A stretch of 41,213 nt of DNA from DASZCR01 sp035942915 (lineage in GTDB: Bacteria > Acidobacteriota > Blastocatellia > Pyrinomonadales > Pyrinomonadaceae), in NCBI GenBank assembly GCA_035942915.1, contig DASZCR010000186.1, positions 1 to 41,213 of the forward strand. Direction: 5' to 3'. Positions 16,342-24,132 of this stretch are shown here, piece after piece. Position numbers and translations under genes: made by a program. Under the pieces are notes generated by a model that had not been told where the DNA came from, ran no database searches, and was given only the letters and a program-made list of their open reading frames with translations. The first letter of the stretch is position 1, and every line of letters starts with the position of its first letter.

Positions 16342-18744
16342 TTAGTGAATCAGGAGCGCGTCGCCCGGCTCTTCAACGCCCGCCGGACGATAATTCAGTT
16401 CGTCGCCGTCCAGAAAAACTTCAATCAGCGCGGCCTCGCTCAGTGCGCCCTGAATGAGCGCCTCGGAGAGCGGGTCTTCGACGTGCTTTTGCAGCGCACG
16501 CCGCAGCGGTCGCGCGCCGTAGGAGCGGTCGGCGCAGGTCTTCTGGACGAGCCAACGTTTGGCCTCGTCCGTCAGACGCACTTCGAGACCGCGCCCGCGC
16601 AGCGTCCTGTTCAACTGTTCGATTTGGAGGCCGACGATTTCCAGCAACTCCTCGTTCAACAGTTGGTCGAAAATGATGATTTCGTCGAGCCGGTTGATGA
16701 ACTCCGGATTGAAGGTCTGGCGGACGGCCGACATCACCATCTCTTCCATCTTCTCGCGCGAGGCGTCGGCCGTCGCCTGAAAGCCCATCGTGCCCTTCTT
16801 CTGGATGAAGCGCGCCCCGATGTTCGAGGTCATGATGATGATGGCGTTCTTGAAATCGACGGTGTTGCCCAAAGCGTCGGTCAGGATGCCGTCCTCGAAG
16901 ACTTGCAGGAGCACGTTGAAGATGTCTGGATGCGCCTTCTCGATTTCGTCGAAGAGCAGGACGGAGTAGGGCGAGCGTTTGATGCGCTCGGTCAGTTGTC
17001 CGCCCTCTTCGTGGCCGACGTAGCCCGGCGGCGAACCGATGAGTTTCGAGACCGAGTGCTTCTCCATGAACTCGGACATGTCGAAGCGAATCATCGAACG
17101 CTCCGACCCGAAGAGGAACTCGGCGAGAGAGCGCGCGACCTCGGTTTTGCCGACGCCCGTCGGGCCGAGGAAGAGGAACGAGCCGACCGGGCGCTGCGGG
17201 TTTTTCAGTCCGGCGCGCGAACGTCGAATCGAACGCGCGAGCGCAGAGATGGCCGGACGTTGCGCGACGACGCGGCGATGCAACTCCGACTCGATGCGCA
17301 AGAGTTTCTGCGTCTCCTCCTCCTTGAGCGAAGTGACGGGGATGCCCGTCCAGCGCGCGATGACATCCTCGACATCATCTTTCGTCACCTCGACGGTCAT
17401 CAACATCTCTTCTTCGTCGTCGGGCAGGCGCGGGTTCGCGGCGCTCGAAGCGGGCAGAGCCTTGCCCCATCCGCGCTCGCCGAGCATGTCGTAGGAAGAC
17501 GAAGGGCGCGACGATGAGCCGGAAGAGGGTTCGCGTCGCACGCGCAGTTTGACGCGCGCGCCCGCTTCGTCAATCACGTCAATCGCTTTGTCGGGCAGGA
17601 AGCGGTCGGGGATGTAGCGGTTCGCCTGATAGACCGCCGCTTCGATGGCCTCGTCCGTGTAGCGCACCTGATGGAACGCCTCGTAGCGTTCGCGCACGCC
17701 TTCGAGGATGCGGACGGCCTCTTCTTCCGAAGGCGGCGGAACTTTGACGGCCTGAAAGCGTCGTTCGAGCGAACGGTCTTTCTCGATTGACTTGCGGAAC
17801 TCGGCCGGGGTGGTCGCGCCGATGCACTGTATCTCGCCGCGCGAGAGCGCAGGCTTGAGGATGTTGGCCGCGTCGAGCGAGCCTTCGGCAGAACCCGCGC
17901 CGACGAGCGTGTGCAACTCGTCGATGAAGACGATGTACTGCGGGTTCTCGACCAACTCGCGCATAATCTGCTTGAGCCGCTCCTCGAACTGCCCGCGATA
18001 CTTCGTGCCCGCGACGATGAGCGAGAGGTCTAGGGAGAGGATGCGCTTGTTCTCAAGGAACGTCGGCACGTCGCCCCGCCCGATGCGCTGCGCCAGACCT
18101 TCGACGATGGCGGTTTTGCCGACGCCAGGCTCGCCAATCAGGACGGGATTGTTTTTCGTCCGGCGGCAGAGTATCTGCACGACGCGCTCAATCTCGTTGT
18201 CGCGGCCGACGAGCGGGTCGAGTTTGTCGTTGGCGGCGTCGTCCGTCAGGTCGCGCGAGAACTCTGCGAGGTGCGGCGTCTCCTTCTTCTGCGAGGCACG
18301 CGGGTCGGCCGCGCCTGTAGCGCGCGCCACCTCGTCTCTGACGGCGGGCAGACGCAAGCCACGCTCGTAGAGAATCTCTGCGGCCATTGAGCGCTCTTCG
18401 CGCAGCAGGCCGAGCAGCAGGTGTTCCGTGCCGATGTGGCGGTGCTGCAAGCGGTCGCTCTCTTCGTGCGCGAAGGCCAGCACGCGCTTCGTCTCAGGCG
18501 CGAGCGGCAGTTCGACCGAAGTGGAAATCTTCTCCCGCAGCGGCGCGCGCCCTTCAATCTCCTTGCGAATCATTTCCAGAGACGCCTGCGCGCGCGCGAG
18601 GAAACGTGAGGTCAACGTCTTGTCCTCGCGCATCAGACCGAGCAAGAGGTGTTCAGGCTCGATGGCGGGCGCGCCGAACTGACTGGCTTCGTATCGCGCG
18701 AAGAAGATGACCCTGCGCGCTTTCTCCGTGTAGCGTTCAAACAT
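16342..18744 (-). CDS. clpC: ClpC-like AAA+ unfoldase lacking the coiled-coil middle domain
   Basis: An 800-residue Hsp100 protein. Clp N-domain repeats occupy about 1-145 (EPEHLLLGLMRE, GTEHLLLGLLRE). D1 has Walker A GEPGVGKT (204-211) and Walker B IVFIDE (271-276); D2 has Walker A GPTGVGKT (527-534) and Walker B LLFDEIEKAHPD. KGTMGF near 680 matches the VGF/LGF loop that docks on ClpP, so it should feed a ClpP protease. Between D1 and D2, ClpC normally has a UVR-containing coiled coil. Here residues 404-448 are a Ser/Gly/Pro-rich and acidic linker (SSGSSSRPSSSYD, PDDEEEM) with no coiled coil. In this respect it resembles ClpA, but the N-domain and D1 read as ClpC. Adaptor control must differ from B. 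subtilis ClpC. The ATG at 18744 has a plausible promoter just upstream. Confidence 0.93.
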   Translation of the reverse strand: MFERYTEKARRVIFFARYEASQFGAPAIEPEHLLLGLMREDKTLTSRFLARAQASLEMIRKEIEGRAPLREKISTSVELPLAPETKRVLAFAHEESDRLQHRHIGTEHLLLGLLREERSMAAEILYERGLRLPAVRDEVARATGAADPRASQKKETPHLAEFSRDLTDDAANDKLDPLVGRDNEIERVVQILCRRTKNNPVLIGEPGVGKTAIVEGLAQRIGRGDVPTFLENKRILSLDLSLIVAGTKYRGQFEERLKQIMRELVENPQYIVFIDELHTLVGAGSAEGSLDAANILKPALSRGEIQCIGATTPAEFRKSIEKDRSLERRFQAVKVPPPSEEEAVRILEGVRERYEAFHQVRYTDEAIEAAVYQANRYIPDRFLPDKAIDVIDEAGARVKLRVRREPSSGSSSRPSSSYDMLGERGWGKALPASSAANPRLPDDEEEMLMTVEVTKDDVEDVIARWTGIPVTSLKEEETQKLLRIESELHRRVVAQRPAISALARSIRRSRAGLKNPQRPVGSFLFLGPTGVGKTEVARSLAEFLFGSERSMIRFDMSEFMEKHSVSKLIGSPPGYVGHEEGGQLTERIKRSPYSVLLFDEIEKAHPDIFNVLLQVFEDGILTDALGNTVDFKNAIIIMTSNIGARFIQKKGTMGFQATADASREKMEEMVMSAVRQTFNPEFINRLDEIIIFDQLLNEELLEIVGLQIEQLNRTLRGRGLEVRLTDEAKRWLVQKTCADRSYGARPLRRALQKHVEDPLSEALIQGALSEAALIEVFLDGDELNYRPAGVEEPGDALLIH

Positions 18745-18765
18745 AAAAGCTGTGGTGGCCGATTT

Positions 18766-18793
18766 ATATTAGAGCCGTTTGAGAGTTCGTCAG
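18766..18793 (-). promoter_or_regulatory. Possible promoter of the clpC-like gene
   Basis: Read on the minus strand: CTGACG (18793-18788), a 16-base spacer, then TAATAT (18771-18766), 21 bases before the ATG. The -35 has two mismatches and the -10 is A/T-rich in a GC-rich genome. The leader would be very short, about 15 bases. Confidence 0.45.
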
Positions 18794-18871
18794 GCGTCTG
18801 CTGAAGTTCGGGAGCGCAGAACTCTAGTAGCGCCGATTCGCATTATAACTGAAGAGCGCGCCGTTGTCAGA

Positions 18872-18905
18872 TAAGAAGAGTGATTTTCTAAGAAGAGTGA
18901 TTTTC
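18872..18905. repeat. Perfect 17-bp tandem duplication
   Basis: TAAGAAGAGTGATTTTC occurs twice head to tail (18872-18888, 18889-18905) in the 244-base gap between the clpC-like gene and lolD. The rest of the gap holds the clpC-like promoter and no gene I can support. The duplication could be replication slippage or a doubled regulator site. Confidence 0.9.
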
Positions 18906-18988
18906 CCATCCGCCGCGCGCGAGCGAAATAATTATATAACGAATCGCCTCCCCGTCGCCTCCGACGCTCTCTCTCCGGTCGCCTCGCT

Positions 18989-19765
18989 CTAGGGCGAGAC
19001 GACGCGCCCATCGCGCAACAGCAGCACGCGGTCGCATCTGCGCGCGAGCCGCTCGTTGTGCGTGGCGATGACGGCTGAGGCACGTCGCTCGCGGCAGAGC
19101 GCGAACAGGAGCGCGCAGGTCTCCTCGGCCGTCTGTGCATCGAGATTGCCGGTCGGCTCGTCGCAGAGCAGCAGACGCGCGCCCGCGACGAGTGCGCGTG
19201 CGACGGCGACGCGTTGCTGTTCACCGCCCGAAAGCTCTCCGGCCGCGTGACGCGCACGTTCCGTGAGTCCGACCGCAGACAGCGCGCTCTCTGCCTCTGC
19301 GCGTGCCTCGCGCCTTCCGCGCCGCGCGACGAGCAGCGGCAACATGACATTCTCCAAGGCCGAGAGGTCTGCCAGCAGACGGTGCGCCTGAAAGACGAAG
19401 CCGACTTCGCGGCCGCGCCAACGCGCCAACTCCGGCGCGCCCGCGCGCAGGATGTCGAAGCCACGAAAGCGTGCCTCGCCACCGTCTGCGCTCTCCAACC
19501 CGCCGAGCACGTGCAGCAGCGTTGACTTCCCCGCACCCGACGCGCCGACGACCGCCACCAACTCTCCCTCGCCGACCTCGAAAGAGACGCCGCGCAACAC
19601 CTCCAAACGCTCGCCCGCCGCGTTCCGAAAAGACTTCCTCAAACCCTCGACGGAAAGGCCGTTGTCTGAAGTCTCAAGTCTCAAGTCTGAAGTCTGAAGA
19701 CGGTCGTCGGCCGCGCGGCGCGTCGCCCCGTCTGTCTTCGCTTTCAAGTTCTCTGCTTCCAACAC
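18989..19765 (-). CDS. lolD: ABC transporter ATP-binding protein, LolD-like
   Basis: A 258-residue ABC ATPase with Walker A GASGAGKST, Q-loop VFQAHRLLADLSALENV, signature LSGGEQQRVAVARAL, Walker B LLLCDEPTGNLD and a switch His in ATHNERLARRC. MacB/LolD-type ATPases power lipoprotein release from the inner membrane together with a LolC/E permease, which is encoded directly upstream. The start is odd. A GTG at 19765 gives LEAENLK, a normal LolD beginning, but about 30 extra residues follow (with LQTSDLRLETSD, translated from a heptamer array) before LRKSFRN resumes the family alignment. This looks like an element inserted in frame after the first seven codons. GGGAG before the GTG is itself part of the upstream array. 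Confidence 0.9.
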   Translation of the reverse strand: MLEAENLKAKTDGATRRAADDRLQTSDLRLETSDNGLSVEGLRKSFRNAAGERLEVLRGVSFEVGEGELVAVVGASGAGKSTLLHVLGGLESADGGEARFRGFDILRAGAPELARWRGREVGFVFQAHRLLADLSALENVMLPLLVARRGRREARAEAESALSAVGLTERARHAAGELSGGEQQRVAVARALVAGARLLLCDEPTGNLDAQTAEETCALLFALCRERRASAVIATHNERLARRCDRVLLLRDGRVVSP

Positions 19766-19820
19766 GCTCGCCGACTCCCGACTTCAGACTTGAGACTTCA
19801 GACTTCAAACTTGAGACTCA
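19664..19820. repeat. Inverted heptamer arrays (GTCTGAA / GACTTCA) spanning the lolD start
   Basis: Array one (19664-19698) is five units GTCT(G/C)AA, inside the lolD coding region. Array two (19773-19820) is seven units such as GACTTCA, GACTTGA and GACTCCC, in the gap between the permease stop and the lolD start. They are reverse complements of each other, separated by 74 bases that contain the lolD start codon. The transcript could fold the start region into a long stem-loop. The same unit family occurs at 23243-23277 and 28444-28513. Confidence 0.92.
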
Positions 19821-19826
19821 TCCGTC

Positions 19827-21131
19827 TTATTCGTAACGCAACGCTTCAGCCGGGCGCACGCGCGCCGCCGCACGCGCCGGGTAGAGCGTCGCCAGCAGGC
19901 TGACGACGAAGGCTGCCAGCGCGGGCAGCAGCACATCGCGCGCGTGCGGTCGCAGGGGTACGCTCGACAGAGAGTAAACGTCCGGCGGCAGGCGCACGAG
20001 TCCGAAGTACTCGGCCGCCGCGCACGCTATCAATCCGCACACGATGCCTGCGACCGCGCCCACGACCCCAATCAGCGCGCCTTCCAACATGAAGACGGCG
20101 ACGATGCTGCGTGCCCGTGCGCCGAGCGCGACGAGCACGGCGATGTCTGCGCGACGCTCGACGACGACCAGCGCAAGCGTCGTCGTGATGTTGAGCGCGG
20201 CGACAATCGTAATCAACAAGATGATGAGCGCGACCGTGCGCCGTTCGAGTTCGAGCGCGGCAAACAGCGGCCGATTAGCCTCGCGCCAATCGACGACCCG
20301 AAACGAAGCGCCGAGCATGTGCCGGACACGCGCCGCCACCTCCGATGCCTCGTAGATGTCTTGCGTCTCGACACTCAGGACGGATGCTGCGGCCGCCGTT
20401 GTCGCTCCGCCGTCGTCGTCTTCGTGAAAGAACCTCGACGACTCCGCGAGCGAGACGTAAGTCCAGGAGGCGTCATAGTCGTAGAGACCTGTGCGAAAGA
20501 GTCCGACGACGCGTGCGCGACGTGCGCGCGGCGAAAAACCGGGCGGCGTCGGCGAACGCTCGCCCGTCACCAGCCAGCCTTCGTCGCCGATGCGTTCAAG
20601 CCCCGTGCGCGCGGCCAACTCTGCGCCGACGACGACGTTCGCAGGCGGCTCCTCTTCAACGTCCTCATCATCCACACCCGCACGCGCCACGCTCTCCGGC
20701 TCGACGCGAAACAGTTCGCCCGCGTCCCCTTCAACCATCGTGCGACGCAATTCCGAGAGCGCACGCGCGGAGTCTGCATCGACGCCGCGCACGATTGTAT
20801 AGACCGCACCACGCGCGCCGCTCAGCAACGCGCCTTCGTAGCCCGTCGGCGCGGCATCCGTCACACCTTCGATTGTGCGCAGACGCGCGGCCACTTCGCG
20901 CCAGTCGCGCATCGCCGCGCCGTCGGCACGCGTGACCGTCACGTGCGCCGTGCCGCGCAGAATCTTGTCGCGCAACTCTTCTCGAAAACCTCCGGCCAGC
21001 GCCAGCGCCACAATCAGCGCCGCGACGCCGAAGGCGATGCCTGCGACCGCCGCCAGCGCCGTCAGTTTCACCACGCGCCGCCCGCGCCGCGCTCTCAGAT
21101 AACGCACGGCGAGGAAAAGTTCGTAAGGCAT
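19827..21131 (-). CDS. Lipoprotein-releasing ABC transporter permease, LolC/LolE-like (FtsX domain)
   Basis: A 434-residue permease. The N-terminal MPYELFLAVRYLRARRGRRVVKLTALAAVAGIAFGVAAL is typical of LolC/E, with the first membrane segment. A periplasmic domain of about 230 residues follows, including GDAGELFRVE and VVGLFRTGLYDYDASWTYVSL. The C-terminal FtsX module has three membrane segments (TVALIILLITIVAALNITTTLAL, MLEGALIGVVGAVAGIVCGLIAC, LLPALAAFVVSLLATLYPA) and ends RPAEALRYE. Together with LolD it should extract lipoproteins from the inner membrane. A single LolC/E-type permease suggests a homodimeric (LolF-like) exporter, unless a second gene lies elsewhere. Residues GVDDEDVEEEPP form an unusual acidic insertion in the periplasmic part. 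Confidence 0.9.
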   Translation of the reverse strand: MPYELFLAVRYLRARRGRRVVKLTALAAVAGIAFGVAALIVALALAGGFREELRDKILRGTAHVTVTRADGAAMRDWREVAARLRTIEGVTDAAPTGYEGALLSGARGAVYTIVRGVDADSARALSELRRTMVEGDAGELFRVEPESVARAGVDDEDVEEEPPANVVVGAELAARTGLERIGDEGWLVTGERSPTPPGFSPRARRARVVGLFRTGLYDYDASWTYVSLAESSRFFHEDDDGGATTAAAASVLSVETQDIYEASEVAARVRHMLGASFRVVDWREANRPLFAALELERRTVALIILLITIVAALNITTTLALVVVERRADIAVLVALGARARSIVAVFMLEGALIGVVGAVAGIVCGLIACAAAEYFGLVRLPPDVYSLSSVPLRPHARDVLLPALAAFVVSLLATLYPARAAARVRPAEALRYE

Positions 21132-21139
21132 GGAAGGAT

Positions 21140-21167
21140 AGTAATCAGTAATCGTTCGTCAGTCTAA
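21140..21167. repeat. Short heptamer array (AGTAATC)
   Basis: AGTAATC twice (21140-21153), then degenerate units GTTCGTC and AGTCTAA (21154-21167). It fills the 32-base gap between the membrane-protein stop and the permease start. Only one orientation is present. It is the smallest member of the heptamer group in this window. Confidence 0.6.
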
Positions 21168-22192
21168 AGGAACGCGAAGGCGACGCAGGCGGCGGCGACG
21201 AGGATGACCCAGTACTTCATCCGTCGCCAGAAGGTGGAGACACAGACGAGGATGACGAGCGGGACGACCGCCAGCATCTCGCTCGCGCGCTGTGCATCCG
21301 AAGCGAACGACAGCAGGATGATGTAACCAAGCGCCACGAAGGCGAAAGAGAGTTGCACCTGCACCTCGATGCGCCCGCGCTCGACGCCCGCGTCGCTGAC
21401 GGGTTTGACGAAGACTGTCAACAGCAACATCGCCGCCGTCAACAGATAAAGTCCCGCGTGCCCGAACGCCTGCCACGCCCGCGCGCCGCATGCTTCGATG
21501 ACGCGCCGCCAATCAAGCACATCGAAGTCCGCAAACGTCTGCGACCAGCCGCCCGCGCTGCCTCCACTCTGCCAAGAATAGACGACACGGACGAGCGCGG
21601 GCACGAGCGCCAGCGCAAGGAGCAGCAACAGACGCCCCTGCGCGCGCCGCCGCGCGTGCTGCATCACCTCCCACAACATCAACGCGACGGGCACAACTAC
21701 GGCCGTCCCTCGCACGAGCACCGCCGACGCCAACAAAGCGACCGCCGCGAGCCGTCGCCGCCATAAGCCTTCCTTCAACTCGACCACTTCTGTCGCTTCC
21801 AACCGCGACGCGCGCGACGGTAGATAAAAGAACAGTCCCCAGATGACGAGCGCCGCCGCAGTCATCTGAGAGCGCGCATCGGCCGACGTGCTGGCTTCAT
21901 AGAAGACCGGATAGAGAGCCGTCACGGCAACGGTCGCCCACGCGACGCGTTCGTTGGCCGTGCGCGCCGCGAGTTGCCAGAGTCCGCAGAGCGCAAGCGT
22001 CGCGGCAAGGAGCGAGAGGACTGTCGCGTCAGACGTTTGTGCTTCGTGAAGGAAGAACGCGGAGCGCGGCCAGTGTATGAGCAGGAGTAAAAGAAGGATG
22101 ACGACGGGTGGGAGCAGGAATCGCAGGAGCGTGCGGCGCGCGCGTTGTGCGCGCCGCGGCGTCTCAGTTGCCGTTCGGGGCGGGGAGGTCAT
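21164..22192 (-). CDS. Polytopic membrane protein, possibly glycosyltransferase-like, function unknown
   Basis: A 342-residue protein with about eight to nine hydrophobic segments, e.g. FLLPPVVILLLLLLIHW, VLSLLAATLALCGLWQLAA, AVALLASAVLVRGTAVVVPVALML, LLLLLALALVPALVRVVYSW, AGLYLLTAAMLLLTVFV, MLAVVPLVILVCVSTFW and a C-terminal WVILVAAACVAFAFL. The layout resembles GT-C-type dolichyl/undecaprenyl-phosphate sugar transferases. An acidic catalytic motif in the first loop (HEAQTSD) would fit, but this is weak. The N-terminal 20 residues are Arg-rich and cytoplasmic. It overlaps the 3' end of the receiver/kinase fusion gene by 29 bases, so the two are translationally linked. The permease gene starts 32 bases after its stop. 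Confidence 0.7.
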   Translation of the reverse strand: MTSPPRTATETPRRAQRARRTLLRFLLPPVVILLLLLLIHWPRSAFFLHEAQTSDATVLSLLAATLALCGLWQLAARTANERVAWATVAVTALYPVFYEASTSADARSQMTAAALVIWGLFFYLPSRASRLEATEVVELKEGLWRRRLAAVALLASAVLVRGTAVVVPVALMLWEVMQHARRRAQGRLLLLLALALVPALVRVVYSWQSGGSAGGWSQTFADFDVLDWRRVIEACGARAWQAFGHAGLYLLTAAMLLLTVFVKPVSDAGVERGRIEVQVQLSFAFVALGYIILLSFASDAQRASEMLAVVPLVILVCVSTFWRRMKYWVILVAAACVAFAFL

Positions 22193-23036
22193 CGGGAGTG
22201 ACCGACTTGACCAGTTCTCTATCGAGCGAGCGTTCGGGTCGTTTCACCATCGTCAGCCGATTGCCGCGCTCATTGTACTCGACTTCGTCCATGATGTTGT
22301 AAATCAGGAGCACGCCCCGGCCGGAGGTCTTGAAGAGGTTCGAGGGGTCGAGCGGGTCTGGAATCGTGGCGGGGTTGAAGCCCTCGCCTTCGTCTTCGAC
22401 CGTGAACCGCGCCTCGCCTGCAGAGAGTTCGGCCGTGATGCGGACAAGCTTCGACGAGTCGCCTTTGTTGCCGTGCTTGACGGCGTTGACAAACGCTTCG
22501 TCGAGCGCGATGAAGAGGTTCGAGCTATCCTGATTGATGATGCCGAGACGCGACGCGCGCTCAATCAGATAATGCAGCACGCCGTTCATCAACGAGAGGT
22601 CGCTCGGCAGCTCAAACTCGATGCGCTCGCGGACGTAAGGCGTCACGCGCAGGTCTTCGACGAAGCGCAGTTTGTAGCCGAGCGTCTTGTCAACGATGTT
22701 CTGTAGCTCCTCGCGCTCGTAGGGTTTGTGCACGAAGTTGGCCGCGCCGAGTTTGAAGGCTTTGACGATGCCGTGCTGGTTGGCCTCTTCCGAAGAGACG
22801 ACGACGGGGACGAGCAGCCGCTTGCGTTTCAACTCGCTGAGAATTTGCACGCCGCCGTCGGCATCTTCCGTCAGGTCGCTGATGACGAGGTCGAACTCTT
22901 CGAGGTCTTTGCGCGCCACCACTTCGGAGAGGTCGCCCGTCGCGACGACTTCGTGTCCGAGTTCGCCGAGTACCTGCGCGAGCAGCGTACGCAGTTCGCT
23001 GTTAGAGTCAACGATGAGGATTCGTCGTCTGTCCAT
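22164..23036 (-). CDS. Response-regulator receiver fused to RsbW-type ATPase (anti-sigma/serine kinase-like)
   Basis: A 290-residue protein. Residues 1-120 are a receiver domain: acidic pocket D10 in ILIVDSN, phospho-acceptor D54 in DLVISDL, and conserved Lys K104 in FVHKPY. Residues 140-265 are an RsbW/SpoIIAB-like HATPase: N-box ALDEAFVNAVKHGNKGD (N184), G1 VEDEGEGFNP, G2 TSGRGVLLIYNIMDEVEY. There is no His-phosphorylation domain, so it is not a classical sensor kinase. Phosphorylation of the receiver probably controls binding or kinase action on an anti-anti-sigma partner, which is not encoded nearby. No ribosome binding site is seen before the ATG at 23036. The downstream gene overlaps it by 29 bases. 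Confidence 0.9.
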   Translation of the reverse strand: MDRRRILIVDSNSELRTLLAQVLGELGHEVVATGDLSEVVARKDLEEFDLVISDLTEDADGGVQILSELKRKRLLVPVVVSSEEANQHGIVKAFKLGAANFVHKPYEREELQNIVDKTLGYKLRFVEDLRVTPYVRERIEFELPSDLSLMNGVLHYLIERASRLGIINQDSSNLFIALDEAFVNAVKHGNKGDSSKLVRITAELSAGEARFTVEDEGEGFNPATIPDPLDPSNLFKTSGRGVLLIYNIMDEVEYNERGNRLTMVKRPERSLDRELVKSVTPDDLPAPNGN

Positions 23037-23183
23037 CTAAACGCTGTCACCGCAATCCTTCAAGATAGGGAGGGCGAGCGCGAAAGGCCGAGCGGCGAGA
23101 CGCAGGTTTCCGCAAACGCCTGTACGAAGCCTCGCGGCGAGGGGTTTCAAATATAACATAGGAAAAATTGTCTGGAGTCGAGA

Positions 23184-23277
23184 GTCTATAGACTATAGTC
23201 TATAGACCAAACCACAGCCGCGACGAAGCTGACTCGGATTCTGACTTCAGACTCAAGACTTTAAACTCAAGACTTTA
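23184..23277. repeat. 24-bp perfect palindrome plus heptamer array (GACTTCA family)
   Basis: 23184-23207 is a perfect 24-bp palindrome built from alternating GTCTATA and GACTATA heptamers. After 35 bases, 23243-23277 holds five units (GACTTCA, GACTCAA, GACTTTA, AACTCAA, GACTTTA), related to the lolD-start arrays. Both lie in the 266-base gap between two divergent genes and could affect either promoter. I see no clear -10/-35 pair. Confidence 0.88.
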
Positions 23278-23302
23278 GGCTGCTGACCGTGCGGGGAACT
23301 GG

Positions 23303-24037
23303 ATGCAAACTTCTGCGGAAAGAGACGGGGCGCGCGGCGGGCGCATCGAGCGCGCCTACAGGTTCGCCGGGCTTTCCCGCTACACCTTCAAAGAGCGTCT
23401 GCTGATACGCGTCGCAGACATAGTCTTCTACGTGCTCGTCTCCGTGCTCGGTCGCAGCGCGCGTTACAGCGTCGAAGGATGGGAGCATTGGGAGGCGACG
23501 ACGCGCGCAGGGGGCGCGCCGATTCTCGCCTTCTGGCACAACCGCATCCTGCTGGCGACCTACTACTTCCGCCATCGCCGCATCGTCGTTATGACCTCGC
23601 GCAGTTTCGACGGCGAATACATCGCGCGCTTCATTCAACGCTTCGGCTACGGCGCGGCGCGCGGTTCTTCTACGCGCGGCGGCGTCGGCGCGCTCGTCGA
23701 GATGGTCAGACTTCAACGTGCTGGCTGTCCTGCCGGTTTCACCGTTGACGGGCCGCGCGGGCCTCGTTACGTCGCCAAGACGGGCGCGCTCCTGCTGGCG
23801 AAAAAGACCGGCCAGCCCGTCCTTCCCTTCACGGTCGAACCGGCGCGTTACATCGAGGTCAAGAGTTGGGACGGCTTTCGCGTGCCGCTCCCGTTTACGC
23901 GCGCAACCGTCCGCATCGGCGCGCCGCTGCACGTCCCTGCCGATGCGGACGACGCCGCGCTCGAACACTTACGCGACCAACTCCAACGCGCGCTCGAACA
24001 GTTGAGCGGCTCAGGCCCGGAAGGCGACCGTCGATAG
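23303..24037 (+). CDS. DUF374 lysophospholipid acyltransferase-like protein
   Basis: A 244-residue protein of the DUF374/LPLAT type. The segment ILAFWHNRILLATYYFRHRR matches the region holding the catalytic His of this group. VVMTSRSFDGEYIARFIQRFGYGAARGSSTRGGVGAL and AGFTVDGPRGPRYVAKTGALLLAKKTGQPVLPF are strongly conserved in the family. Members transfer acyl chains to lipid A precursors or other lipids at the inner membrane; the exact substrate is not defined. A hydrophobic helix (LLIRVADIVFYVLVSVLG) near the N-terminus would anchor it. The ATG at 23303 has GGGG ahead. It probably starts the plus-strand run that continues with the M20 peptidase and era. Confidence 0.88.
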   Translation: MQTSAERDGARGGRIERAYRFAGLSRYTFKERLLIRVADIVFYVLVSVLGRSARYSVEGWEHWEATTRAGGAPILAFWHNRILLATYYFRHRRIVVMTSRSFDGEYIARFIQRFGYGAARGSSTRGGVGALVEMVRLQRAGCPAGFTVDGPRGPRYVAKTGALLLAKKTGQPVLPFTVEPARYIEVKSWDGFRVPLPFTRATVRIGAPLHVPADADDAALEHLRDQLQRALEQLSGSGPEGDRR

Positions 24038-24132
24038 CCTTCGGCGCGCGGCGTGTAGTAGGATTGACGCCATCCGCCGCACCGCTTTCAACGAAGATTT
24101 GCGATTTCAACTACACGCTTGAGGAGCGCCGC

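Noticed and set aside
16171..17517. Open frame opposite the clpC-like gene (448 codons)
   Set aside because: Antisense to a strongly conserved ATPase and partly built from the heptamer element; no sign of a real protein.
20580..20620. GTTCAAGCC resembling a tRNA T-loop
   Set aside because: It lies inside the LolC/E-like coding region and no matching acceptor, D or anticodon stems are present.
23171..23302. Palindrome as an insertion-sequence end
   Set aside because: No transposase, no target-site duplication and no second end are found; it fits the heptamer group better.
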